Below, one piece after another: positions 16,951-24,451 of a DNA stretch of 54,753 nucleotides. The notes under the pieces were generated by a model. The model was not told the DNA's origin, did not search any database, and worked only from the letters and a program-made list of their open reading frames with translations. The translations under genes were made by a program, and so were the position numbers. This DNA comes from Asticcacaulis sp. AC402 (GTDB taxonomy: Bacteria; Pseudomonadota; Alphaproteobacteria; Caulobacterales; Caulobacteraceae): positions 1 to 54,753 of the forward strand of contig NZ_AWGC01000042.1 in NCBI RefSeq assembly GCF_000495835.1. Direction: 5' to 3'. Every line of letters begins with the position of its first letter. Position 1 is the first letter of the stretch.

Positions 16951-17324
16951 CGAAACCACTGCAACCGTATATTTTTATTGATTATTTTGCGATGCAAAAT
17001 CAAATCTGACCCCCACGGTGACCCCCAATAAATTCTTGGGTTCGGGTTCGGGTTCTGAAAACAAATGGCAGTCAAGCTCTAGCGGACCACCGAAGTCTTA
17101 CCACGCCACCAAATATGTTAAAGCCAATAAACCCGGTGCGACGGAATTCGCAAAAAAAAATTGAGACCAAAGTTTTCCCCCTACGCGATTGTCGGGGATG
17201 TGGACGTTTTAACCCCTTACGGGAAAGGGGTTTGTGAAACTCAAAATGGCCGGGAGGGGGGTGGTGCCCTTGACGCAGGAATGGAGGGTTATGATCGCTT
17301 ACGGATTTGCAAAAGGATCTTCGT
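16951..17324. other. Left-end non-coding region of the element
   Basis: No gene is visible. The stretch holds a small dyad ATTTTGC-GAT-GCAAAAT (16984-17000), three head-to-tail GGGTTC units (about 17038-17056), and AACCCCTT/AAGGGGTT (17211-17232, 6-base loop). These are plausible binding sites for the integrase, the AlpA-like protein or a phage activator, and the AlpA-like gene's promoter must lie here. Confidence 0.5.
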
Positions 17325-17543
17325 ATGCACACTGATAAGCCCCGTAATCAAAGCCACGCCGTAGCGTCTGACATAAAGCCCCTTGCCTACAATATACCCG
17401 GTTTCTGCCGCGCCATGGGCCTTGGTCGTTCGAAGACCTATGATCTCGTGCGCTCGGGCGTCATCAAAACCGTAAAGGTCGGCGGGCGGACGCTTATACC
17501 GGCCGAAGAGTTGATAAAGCTTTTGAACCAAGGCGGTCAGTAG
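17325..17543 (+). CDS. AlpA/excisionase-like helix-turn-helix protein
   Basis: From ATG 17325, after an AAGGA site, the product has 72 residues. YNIPGFCRAMGLGRSKTYDLVRSGVIKTVKVGGRTLIPAEELIKLL is the MerR/AlpA-type helix-turn-helix used by excisionases and by satellite activators such as AlpA. In P4-like satellites this protein turns on int and starts excision. The gene overlaps the primase-helicase start by one base (17543), so the two are co-transcribed. A TTG at 17307 could add 6 residues but has no ribosome site. Confidence 0.8.
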   Translation: MHTDKPRNQSHAVASDIKPLAYNIPGFCRAMGLGRSKTYDLVRSGVIKTVKVGGRTLIPAEELIKLLNQGGQ

Positions 17544-19558
17544 TGAAGCTGGGCGCCATACTGCCCGCATCATTCCCGGCTGGTGCGCAAGTGACACACT
17601 ACGGCGCATCCCCTGACGAGTGGGCCCACTTCGACCTAATGCTCGGCTTAACTAGCGATCTTCTGCCCGTGGTCAGCGACCCGACAGCCAGAATCAGTCC
17701 CACTTCCAAGATGGGGTCGATCGGCAAGACGCCGAGCCTCTTCAAACGCGACGGTACCGTCATCGGTTTCGCTCAGTGGACGAAGTACGTGGCCACGGGC
17801 CTGGACATGGAGCGCTGGTCGCAGGACAACAGGCTCGGCATCTGCATCCAGACCCGGCGCGTGCGAGGGCTCGACATCGACGTCGACGACCGCGGTTTGG
17901 CTGAGGCTATCGACCTGGCGTTCTGCCAGGTCCTTGGCCTGGAGCTCCCAGCCAGGTGCCGCAGCAACTCAGGCAAGCGCCTCCTCGCCTTCATCGTCGA
18001 GGGCGACCTGCCCAAGCGGCGCATGGTCGTCGACGGTGGCATCATCGAGCTCCTTGGAAACGGGCAGCAGTTCGTTTTTGCAGGCGAGCACGTAAGCGGG
18101 GTCCGCTACGAGTGGGCCGGTGGCCTGCCCTCGTCCATCCCGGTGATCACCATCGAGCAGCTGGACGCTGCCTGGGAGGCCCTGGCCGAGCTGTTCGCGA
18201 CCGAGGCGCCGGTGACGGGCACGCTCACGGCCCGCAAGGGGATCGACTTCGAGACCACCGACCCTGTCGCCCAGTTTTTGGTGCGTGAGGACCTGGTCCT
18301 CGGCGCCGACAATAAAGAGCGCCGGCTTCATATCCTTTGCCCCTGGGACGAGGAGCACACCCCAGGTGGCGCCGTGTCATCGACCAGCTGGCTGGTCGGT
18401 GGGACTGACGGCTTCGAGCGCGGCCACTTCAAGTGCATGCACGCCCACTGTGCCGGGCGCGGCGACACCGACTTCCTGGACGCCATCGGCTACATGACCG
18501 ACGGCTTCGAGGTCCTCCCCGAGCTCTCGCCGGCAGCTCCCTCCCGTCGGCGGTTCGAGGTGGTCCCTGCTCACGCCTTCGCGTCGGGCCCGCCGATGGA
18601 GTGGTTCATCAAGGGTGTGCTCCCCAGGGCAGGCCTGGGCGTGATCTACGGGGCCTCTACCGCCGGCAAGTCCTTCATCGCTCTGGACATGGTCGCATGC
18701 GTCGCCAGGGGCGTGGACTGGAAAGGCCACAAGACGAAGCCCGGAAAGGTGGTCTACGTGGCTGCCGAAGGTGCATCTGGGTTCAGGACCCGGCTCAACG
18801 CCCTGTCCGTTCACACCGGTGTGGCCCTGGAGGACCTCGGCGTCGGGGTTGTCGCCGACGCCCCTGATCTGTTCGGCGACGGCGACGCCGATGATCTGAC
18901 GGAGGAGCTCTGCCTGGTGGAGGCAGACCTGGTCGTGATCGACACCCTGGCCCGCACCATGGTCGGCGGCGATGAGAACAGCGCCAAGGACATGAGCGTC
19001 CTCGTGGCCAGGTGTGAGAAGATCAGCAGGGCCACCGGCGCCATGGTCATCCTGGTCCACCACTCGGGCAAGGACGCGACCAAGGGTGCCCGGGGATCGA
19101 GCGCCCTGAAGGCAGCCGCCGACTTCGAGGCCGAGGTGTCGAGGGACGGTGACGCACGCCAGCTGAAGATCTCCAAGCTGAAGGACGGGGAAGACGGTTC
19201 GGTGTTCGATTTCCGTCTCAAGGTCATCGACCTGGGTGTCGACGAGGAGCTGGACAAGCTCACGAGCTGCGCCATCGAGTACGTGGACGCACCGAAGGCG
19301 GGGGGTTCGACACAGAGCAAGACGCCGGTCGGCAGCTGGCAGAAGGCGGTCTGGGGCGTCGCCCAGGACATGGCCGGTGTGTCGGATGCACCGATCGATG
19401 TGGAGGCTCTGATCGACGAGACCACTAAAATATTACCACCAACCCGCGACAGTAAGGGGCGCGATCGGCGACGGAATAACGTCGCACGTGCGGTCGACGC
19501 CTTGTGCCTTACTGGTAATTTTCTGCGAGTTGGGGGTGGAATAGCGCTGCAATGGTAA
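17543..19558 (+). CDS. Primase-helicase replication protein (Pri-Rep type)
   Basis: The 671-residue protein combines an N-terminal AEP-type primase-polymerase region (acidic motif LDIDVDD at 110-116, SGKRLLAF at 143-150) with a zinc-knuckle-like middle (C266, H272, C298, C303) and a C-terminal RepA/RecA-like helicase. The helicase has Walker A GASTAGKS (370-377), Walker B LVVIDT (463-468) and the VHHSGKD motif near 505-511. Such proteins replicate satellites and integrative plasmids. It starts with GTG overlapping the previous stop. Codon use in about 17.8-19.4 kb is unusually rich in GAG, CTC and GTC, unlike the gene ends, which hints at distant origin. Iterons lie directly downstream. Confidence 0.87.
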   Translation: MKLGAILPASFPAGAQVTHYGASPDEWAHFDLMLGLTSDLLPVVSDPTARISPTSKMGSIGKTPSLFKRDGTVIGFAQWTKYVATGLDMERWSQDNRLGICIQTRRVRGLDIDVDDRGLAEAIDLAFCQVLGLELPARCRSNSGKRLLAFIVEGDLPKRRMVVDGGIIELLGNGQQFVFAGEHVSGVRYEWAGGLPSSIPVITIEQLDAAWEALAELFATEAPVTGTLTARKGIDFETTDPVAQFLVREDLVLGADNKERRLHILCPWDEEHTPGGAVSSTSWLVGGTDGFERGHFKCMHAHCAGRGDTDFLDAIGYMTDGFEVLPELSPAAPSRRRFEVVPAHAFASGPPMEWFIKGVLPRAGLGVIYGASTAGKSFIALDMVACVARGVDWKGHKTKPGKVVYVAAEGASGFRTRLNALSVHTGVALEDLGVGVVADAPDLFGDGDADDLTEELCLVEADLVVIDTLARTMVGGDENSAKDMSVLVARCEKISRATGAMVILVHHSGKDATKGARGSSALKAAADFEAEVSRDGDARQLKISKLKDGEDGSVFDFRLKVIDLGVDEELDKLTSCAIEYVDAPKAGGSTQSKTPVGSWQKAVWGVAQDMAGVSDAPIDVEALIDETTKILPPTRDSKGRDRRRNNVARAVDALCLTGNFLRVGGGIALQW

Positions 19559-19584
19559 CTTGTACTTTTTCACAAGTAGCGGCG

Positions 19585-19707
19585 GCCACACTGCCACACG
19601 CGCCACAATCCGCCACAATGTGGCAACTTGCGGCAGGCGATGCTGCCACATCCGCTGCCACATCGGCGGGGTATACAGAGTATAAACCCCGACGTGTGGC
19701 ATGTGGC
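19585..19707. repeat. Iteron cluster, nine GCCACA/TGTGGC units (candidate replication origin)
   Basis: GCCACA occurs at 19585, 19593, 19602, 19612, 19645 and 19657, and its complement TGTGGC at 19619, 19695 and 19702, all within 123 bases. An AT-rich GTATACAGAGTATAAA segment lies among them at 19671-19686. Position directly after the primase-helicase gene, as in other satellites, suggests this is where the helicase loads. Confidence 0.75.
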
Positions 19708-19754
19708 GCGAGCCGGGGGTTTTGGATCGACGAAAAAACAGGAGACCGGCGGGG

Positions 19755-20030
19755 ATGCCAAACGAAAAACTTTTTGACGGCCGCGCGCCTCTCGGGCGCG
19801 GTTGGGACGTTATCGCAGAAAACGACGAGTGGTTTGTGTACGCAAAAAAATACGACCCGTCGGTGGAATGGCGAAACGTTAAACTCGTGGCGAAGACACG
19901 CCGACGCAAGGCGAACTACTCGATCGCACAGAACGGAGAGCGGTGGGCGGATAACCACGATAACGGTTTGCTCGGCAAGCGCGACCCGGATTTGCACTCG
20001 TGGATCGAAGGTCTACTCCTCTGCTACTGA
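19755..20030 (+). CDS. Small hypothetical protein of the element
   Basis: The 91-residue product (MPNEKLFDGRAPLGRGWDVI...) has no signal peptide or membrane helix; aromatic and basic residues are frequent (EWFVYAKKY, KTRRRKANYSIAQ). I do not recognise a family. It sits between the iteron cluster and a helix-turn-helix gene on the same strand, so it probably belongs to the replication/packaging module. The start ATG 19755 follows GGCGGGG; an upstream in-frame start at 19701 would run through the iterons and is less likely. Confidence 0.5.
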   Translation: MPNEKLFDGRAPLGRGWDVIAENDEWFVYAKKYDPSVEWRNVKLVAKTRRRKANYSIAQNGERWADNHDNGLLGKRDPDLHSWIEGLLLCY

Positions 20031-20072
20031 CGCACCATACGCCCAACCCGTAAAGAACTGCGGGTTGGCGAA

Positions 20073-20306
20073 ATGAAGCGCTTCGTAGCTGTCAACGAGT
20101 TCGGCCGCATCATCGGCGAGGGCCACAAGGATGCCAAGCTGACGGACGCGGACGTGGACATGATCCGCGAGTTCCACGAGGCCGAAGGTTGGGGATATCG
20201 GCGCCTGGCCAAGACCTTCGATGTCTGCAAGTCGACAATTCGGAAAATTGTGAAATATGAAACCCGGGCCCAAACCCCTGACCGGTTCAAGACAGTCGTT
20301 GGTTGA
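20073..20306 (+). CDS. Small helix-turn-helix protein
   Basis: The 77-residue protein has a central segment (LTDADVDMIREFHEAEGWGYRRLAKTFDVCKSTIRKIVKYETR) shaped like the helix-turn-helix of Hin recombinases and sigma-factor region 4. This is common in small phage proteins that bind DNA. It might regulate the module or help the terminase-like protein encoded next. A perfect 8-bp hairpin (CCAACCCG/CGGGTTGG, 20043-20068) lies immediately before its ATG and could limit translation. Functional assignment is by fold only. Confidence 0.7.
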   Translation: MKRFVAVNEFGRIIGEGHKDAKLTDADVDMIREFHEAEGWGYRRLAKTFDVCKSTIRKIVKYETRAQTPDRFKTVVG

Positions 20307-20330
20307 CCATCTTTCGTCCCTTTTTAGGGC

Positions 20331-20369
20331 GTCTTGTTTTTGTCGTCACCGACAATTCGCCGACAAGAC
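20331..20369. other. Nested hairpin before the terminase-like gene
   Basis: GTCTTGT pairs with ACAAGAC (7 bp) and encloses a second perfect stem, TTGTCG/CGACAA with a TCAC loop. It may be a terminator of the upstream gene, a translation control element, or a packaging/recognition site for the adjacent small-terminase-like product. Sequence alone cannot separate these. Confidence 0.45.
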
Positions 20370-20446
20370 CCCGCGCAGAATGACGGACCGCAGTCAGATC
20401 TTCCAGCGGTGCCCCTGAAGGCGCCAGCGTGCTGTATACTGGCCCC

Positions 20447-20905
20447 ATGAAAGCGAACCCCGTTACCCTCTCCGCGTTTTGCGCGGCTCTATCCGAAACC
20501 TGCAATGTCGGGAAGGCCTGTGCTGCCGTCAAGATATGCCGTCAAACGGCCTACCGGTGGCGTGTCGAAATTCCTGGCTTTGACTTAGCGTGGGACCGCG
20601 CTTTGAAAATTGGGATATCTGCGCTCGAAGACGAAGTCCACCGTCGAGCTTTTGATGGGACCTTGGAGCCTGTGTACCACCTCGGCAAGACCGTCGGCGC
20701 GATCCGCAAGTACAGCGACACCCTGGCCATCTTCCTGCTCAAGGCCCACGCCCCCGAGAAATACCGCGAGCGCTCGTCCCTCGACCTGCAGGGCTCGCTC
20801 CAGGTCAGCAACATGACCGACGACGAGATCGCCGCCGAGATCGCCGCACTTATGGCCAGAAATCTCTTGCCGTCCCTGAAGAGTGACGCCTCAGACCTTA
20901 CATGA
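20447..20905 (+). CDS. Terminase small subunit-like protein
   Basis: From ATG 20447 the product has 152 residues (GTG 20429 would add 6). It shows the pattern of phage terminase small-subunit-like proteins: an N-terminal helix-turn-helix (CNVGKACAAVKICRQTAYRWRVEIPGFDLAWDRAL), then EDEVHRRAFDGTLEPVYHLGKTVGAIRKYSDTLAIFLLKAHAPEKYRER. In phages this subunit recognises the packaging site. Here no large terminase or capsid genes are present, so it could redirect a helper phage's packaging to the element. Its 3' half has the same GC-rich codon style as the primase-helicase. Confidence 0.8.
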   Translation: MKANPVTLSAFCAALSETCNVGKACAAVKICRQTAYRWRVEIPGFDLAWDRALKIGISALEDEVHRRAFDGTLEPVYHLGKTVGAIRKYSDTLAIFLLKAHAPEKYRERSSLDLQGSLQVSNMTDDEIAAEIAALMARNLLPSLKSDASDLT

Positions 20906-21106
20906 AACGGGTCACGCGGCATGCCCTTCTGCTCCTCGCTTGGATCCTCGACGTGTCGAACCGCCGACTTCCTTAGGTGGCGCAGTTGAAAATGACGTTT
21001 TCGCAGATCAACGGCTGTGCCGGCGCGAATTCTCAAAAGGGACACGAGCAAGGTTGGCGGGTGGTGTGCGGTCGACATGGTTACCGCACACCAGCGCTAA
21101 GGACTG

Positions 21107-21871
21107 CTACACCCGTTTTTGAAAGTTCGGATCAAGTGCGGAAATTGCCCTCCCTATCCAACCTTCGCCGGAATAGTCGCCGTCCTTCGGACTGCCGTAG
21201 TTTACGGTCAGTTCGCCCTGTAAGCCGGCCTCAAAGTTCCAATAATCCCAGAAAAAGTCACCTTCATAGGTATAACCCTTGCCACGTATGGAAACTTTTT
21301 CACCTCTCTGCAAACGCCCGTAATTGAGTTTTGCAACATGGAGTTCAACAGACACGTCGCCGTCAGCCCAAGAAACACAGAACCGTGCGATGTGAATTGG
21401 GGAGCTCCTAGGTTTCAAATAGAAGTTCTTTACGGCTTCACGCACCTCCAACGCCGTCGAACAATAGTACTTTGTGTACCCGAAAGATGCTCCTGGCCCC
21501 CCTTCGAAAACCCCATGAAGATCTGCTGATGCTAACGCATCGACCTCACAAGTTAATTCGAAAAATCCTTCTCTATGGTCACCATCATCGCCTAAGCGTT
21601 CCTGAATAGCTGACCATTTTCGATTGAATTTTTCCAAGAGCGGGCCGTGTCTTGACTCACAGAAGTCCGTGTCAATCCACAGCAACAGATGTTCGCATTC
21701 ATCAACGGACTCACAGTAAGGGCACTTCAAATCTTCTAAGTCCATTCCGCCGGCTGAATCGTCGTCGTCTTCGTCTTCGTCGTCTTCGGATTCGTCCTCA
21801 TGGCTATCGAATTGTTGATCGGCGTCTAGTTCGTCGTCGGCAGCTTTTGCTTCGGTGTGGTCATCGCTCAT
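21107..21871 (-). CDS. Acidic protein with zinc-finger-like motif, unknown function
   Basis: The 254-residue protein begins with a strongly acidic tract (residues 12-46, largely Asp/Glu), followed by C50-PY-C53...C59-E-H61, a likely zinc-binding knuckle, then a mixed alpha/beta region rich in aromatic residues. I do not recognise a family. ATG 21871 has AGGAG 7 bases upstream and lies 27 bases after metK, so it is the third gene of the DUF3293-metK operon. The acidic segment could mimic DNA or be a flexible linker. Lower GC and different codon use support foreign origin. Confidence 0.72.
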   Translation of the reverse strand: MSDDHTEAKAADDELDADQQFDSHEDESEDDEDEDDDDSAGGMDLEDLKCPYCESVDECEHLLLWIDTDFCESRHGPLLEKFNRKWSAIQERLGDDGDHREGFFELTCEVDALASADLHGVFEGGPGASFGYTKYYCSTALEVREAVKNFYLKPRSSPIHIARFCVSWADGDVSVELHVAKLNYGRLQRGEKVSIRGKGYTYEGDFFWDYWNFEAGLQGELTVNYGSPKDGDYSGEGWIGRAISALDPNFQKRV

Positions 21872-21898
21872 GTCTTGCTCCTATATGTGTCTGATAAA

Positions 21899-23146
21899 CT
21901 ATTGAAAGATTGCAGCTTGTACCAAGTGGGGCGATTTTTCTGGTTCGCGTTCGCAACGCTCAAGTGGAGACGGTTCCGATAAACCAGAACTATAAAAACG
22001 CTTATCAGCCTCCCAGGGCAGTTCGATATCCGTCCTTCCGAAGTGGCCGTACGCCGCTGTCGGAAAATAGATCGGGCGCCTCAGATCCATAGCTTCAATA
22101 ATGGCCTGGGGGCGCAGATCGAATTCCGCCAATAGGTCCTCAGCCAAATCCCGATCGGCATCCAAAGCGGTGCCGAACGTCTCAACGGCGAAGCTGACAG
22201 GCTCGGCGACGCCAATGGCATATGCCAGTTGCACAAGGGCCTTTTGTGCCCAACCGCGTCCGACCACCTGCTTGGCAAGAAACCGAGCCATATAGGCCGC
22301 GGACCGGTCGACCTTGGAGGGATCCTTGCCGGAAAATGCGCCACCGCCATGCGGCGCGGCTCCGCCATAGGTATCGACGATGATCTTTCGGCCCGTCAGG
22401 CCGGCGTCGCCTTTGGGCCCACCGATCACAAACCTTCCCGTCGGATTGATCAGGAAGCGGCAGTCCGACGACCTTAAAGCCTCCGGGATAACCGGATCGA
22501 TGATATGACGCTGGACTTGGTCCCGAAGGTCTTCCAGTCCTATATCCTCATGGTGCTGAGTTGAGAGCACTACCGCCGTTATCTCGGTGGGGCGGCCATC
22601 GACATAGCGAAAGGTTACCTGGGATTTGGCATCGGGCCTAAGCCAAGGAAGGATGCCGCTCTTTCGCAACTCGGCCTGGCGTCGCACCAACTGATGGGCA
22701 TAGACGACCGGCGCCGGCATCAATGCGGGCGTTTCATCGCAGGCGTAGCCAAACATCAGCCCCTGGTCCCCTGCCCCCAGCGTTCCATCCTGCTGATCGA
22801 CGCCCTGGCTGATATCCGGTGACTGAAGATTGAAGCGAATTTGCACTTCGCAGCGTTCAGGATCTATTCCGGTGGTTTCATCGTTGTAGCCCGTTTCGCG
22901 GATAACCTGCCGGATCAATCCATCGGCAAGGGCATGAACGGCTTGGAAATCCTGCGCGCGACGGGTCTTGAATTCCCCGGCGACGATGACGCACTGGTCT
23001 GCCAGTAATGTCTCACAGGCGACGCGGGCATTGGGATCCCGCTCCAGGAAGGCGTCGAGTATCCGGTCAGATATTCGGTCGGCCAGTTTGTCGGGGTGGC
23101 CTTCGGAAACGGATTCCGAAGAGAAAAGTCCATTACGAATAAGCAT
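21899..23146 (-). CDS. metK: S-adenosylmethionine synthetase, element-borne copy
   Basis: From ATG 23146 the enzyme has 415 residues and makes SAM from ATP and methionine in the cytosol. All signature segments are present: [45 protein letters not shown] and [19 protein letters not shown], with the catalytic His, Asp and Lys residues intact. It is much more like the enterobacterial MetK than the type usual in alphaproteobacteria, so it is unlikely to be the housekeeping copy. It is the second gene of a leftward operon inside the element and lies 9 kb from a SAM-dependent methylase. Confidence 0.93.
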   Translation of the reverse strand: MLIRNGLFSSESVSEGHPDKLADRISDRILDAFLERDPNARVACETLLADQCVIVAGEFKTRRAQDFQAVHALADGLIRQVIRETGYNDETTGIDPERCEVQIRFNLQSPDISQGVDQQDGTLGAGDQGLMFGYACDETPALMPAPVVYAHQLVRRQAELRKSGILPWLRPDAKSQVTFRYVDGRPTEITAVVLSTQHHEDIGLEDLRDQVQRHIIDPVIPEALRSSDCRFLINPTGRFVIGGPKGDAGLTGRKIIVDTYGGAAPHGGGAFSGKDPSKVDRSAAYMARFLAKQVVGRGWAQKALVQLAYAIGVAEPVSFAVETFGTALDADRDLAEDLLAEFDLRPQAIIEAMDLRRPIYFPTAAYGHFGRTDIELPWEADKRFYSSGLSEPSPLERCEREPEKSPHLVQAAIFQ

Positions 23147-23237
23147 AGTCAGGTCCTGTTTAGCCGTATTTGACAAAGCGTCGGGGCCGGCAATCTGGAT
23201 CAAATCCCCCCACAAAAATGCGCTATCAATCGTCCGC

Positions 23238-23660
23238 CTATCGAAGCAGGATCAATCTCGGGATCGCCTCGAGGTCCATCCATACGATAGCGTCTTGCGA
23301 AAAAGCCTTGCCTAAAGACCGGGCCCGATCGAGCTCGATACCCAAGACCCAGAAGCCTGGCTCAGCGGGCCAGCCTTCACCGGAGCCCGAGGCCGGCAGG
23401 AACTTCAAACCATCTTCCCGAACGGCTTGCTCGAGCTTCTGGTTGGCGGCCGCATTGGCGTCATCGGCCTGCACCGCACCGAACGGATTGAAAGCCGTGA
23501 TCAGCGCCGCCGAGGCAACGCCCTGCCGTTGAAAATACTCAGCCATGTCAACGGAGGGCTCGCCGATCGTCAGGTGAATAGTGTGATCATCGACCATGAC
23601 GTCGTAGCGCGTGCCAAGGTAGGCATCGACCTTATCGGTAGGAATCTGAGAATTGGACAT
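23238..23660 (-). CDS. DUF3293 domain-containing protein
   Basis: From ATG 23660 the protein has 140 residues and matches DUF3293: [33 protein letters not shown], then [21 protein letters not shown] and QDAIVWMD. The function of the family is unknown. ATG 23675 is possible but has no ribosome site and abuts the U-run of the leader, so 23660 is preferred. It is the first gene after the structured leader, and metK follows 91 bases later. Its link to SAM synthesis here is by position only. Confidence 0.85.
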   Translation of the reverse strand: MSNSQIPTDKVDAYLGTRYDVMVDDHTIHLTIGEPSVDMAEYFQRQGVASAALITAFNPFGAVQADDANAAANQKLEQAVREDGLKFLPASGSGEGWPAEPGFWVLGIELDRARSLGKAFSQDAIVWMDLEAIPRLILLR

Positions 23661-23676
23661 GTGCGTCGCCTGCATT

Positions 23677-23878
23677 CAAAAAAGCGGAGGGCCGACGTCA
23701 CTCCCGGTTGGTTGCCTCAATGATGAGGCCGTATCCGCTTTCGCGTCCACCTTGCCCGGGGGGCAGGTTGGTAAGGGCGTCGGCCCTTGTCTTGATACAT
23801 GGGTGGGTTTAGATCATAAGTTGTATCAAGGCAAGCCCAAACTTCGGTCCGCGGGCTTTTGGCTTCGCCAGTGCGGAC
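23677..23878 (-). promoter_or_regulatory. Structured leader (candidate riboswitch/attenuator) of the DUF3293-metK operon
   Basis: Read leftward there are three structures: GTCCGC/GCGGAC with inner TGGC/GCCA (23847-23878), a 9-bp CTTGATACA/TGTATCAAG stem (23791-23830), and a branched domain closed by GGGCCGACG/CGTCGGCCC (23689-23786). Two alternatives exclude the last stem: AAGGGC-CGAC-GCCCTT (23773-23788) and AAGCGGA/TCCGCTT (23682-23740), the latter running straight into a T6 tract (23678-23683), an intrinsic-terminator layout 17 bases before the start codon. It matches none of the SAM riboswitch classes I know by eye. Confidence 0.6.
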
Positions 23879-24049
23879 AGCCCTCAACGTATTCCAATTT
23901 GGCTTCCAGGCATCCTGGATCAGCAATTAACGCGCGTAAATGTCCAAAATGCCTGTGAATTTCCTCTGCTAATCAGCGCTTTACACCATCAATAGCCATG
24001 CCCCCGCTTGGTCAGCAGGTTCGATGGACACCAGTTGGATGAGTGTCGT

Positions 24050-24085
24050 TTGACTCTCGAAAAAGTGTGTAGTAGGTATGACACA
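24050..24085 (+). promoter_or_regulatory. Promoter and operator of the XRE gene, possibly leaderless
   Basis: TTGACT (24050-24055) is followed after 17 bases by TAGGTA (24073-24078), a weak -10, placing +1 at or next to the ATG at 24085; there is no ribosome site. TGTGT/ACACA (24066-24085) forms a dyad overlapping the -10, which suits autorepression by the encoded XRE protein. Confidence 0.45.
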
Positions 24086-24438
24086 TGAACTCTTTTGGAT
24101 CGTATCTTCGGCATCGCCGCGAAGCCTTGCGAGTTAAGGATCGGAGTTACTCCGTGAGACAGGTTGCCAAGCGGGTTGGTCTGGAACCGGCGTACCTCAG
24201 CAAGATTGAACGAGATGAGGTTGCACCGCCTTCCGAGGAGGCCATCGGCCGACTTGCAGAAGCGCTTGGAGAAGATAGGGATGCCCTTCTTGCACTCGGC
24301 GGGAAGGTTTCCAGTGACTTGCTTGAGCTTATTCGGCGTCACCCTGTTGCGTTCGCTGAGTTGATACGTGGCCTGCGCGATGCGCCGCCGGCCGCTTTGC
24401 TAAGAGTAGTGCGGGAAGTCCGCGATGGCGACTGGTAA
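24085..24438 (+). CDS. XRE-family helix-turn-helix regulator
   Basis: The 117-residue protein has a typical Cro/CI-like helix-turn-helix at residues 4-68 (YSVRQVAKRVGLEPAYLSKIERDEVAPPSEEAIGRLAEALGEDRD), followed by a short helical tail (LLELIRRHPVAFAELIRGLRDAP). The last pattern occurs in XRE regulators paired with a downstream gene of unknown function, as here. It may repress the pair and perhaps the defence genes to the right. Its stop is 13 bases before the next ATG and overlaps that gene's AAGGAG. Confidence 0.88.
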   Translation: MNSFGSYLRHRREALRVKDRSYSVRQVAKRVGLEPAYLSKIERDEVAPPSEEAIGRLAEALGEDRDALLALGGKVSSDLLELIRRHPVAFAELIRGLRDAPPAALLRVVREVRDGDW

Positions 24439-24451
24439 GGAGATCAGAACA

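Noticed and set aside
17270-17295. Promoter TTGACG/TATGAT before the AlpA-like gene
   Set aside because: The spacer is only 14 bases, too short for a normal housekeeping promoter.
18377-19063. Antisense frames over the primase-helicase gene
   Set aside because: High GC opens all frames here; only the sense frame has Walker and primase motifs.
19552-20076. Frame running through the iteron cluster
   Set aside because: It is in a different phase from the plausible 91-residue gene, has no family features and spans repeated non-coding sequence.
20980-21106. Possible gene between the TerS-like and acidic-protein genes
   Set aside because: Short frames only, with no ribosome site; they overlap the acidic protein gene in antisense.
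23677-23878. Known SAM-I, SAM-II or cobalamin riboswitch
   Set aside because: None of the conserved core segments of these classes could be found on either strand; kept only as an unclassified structured leader.
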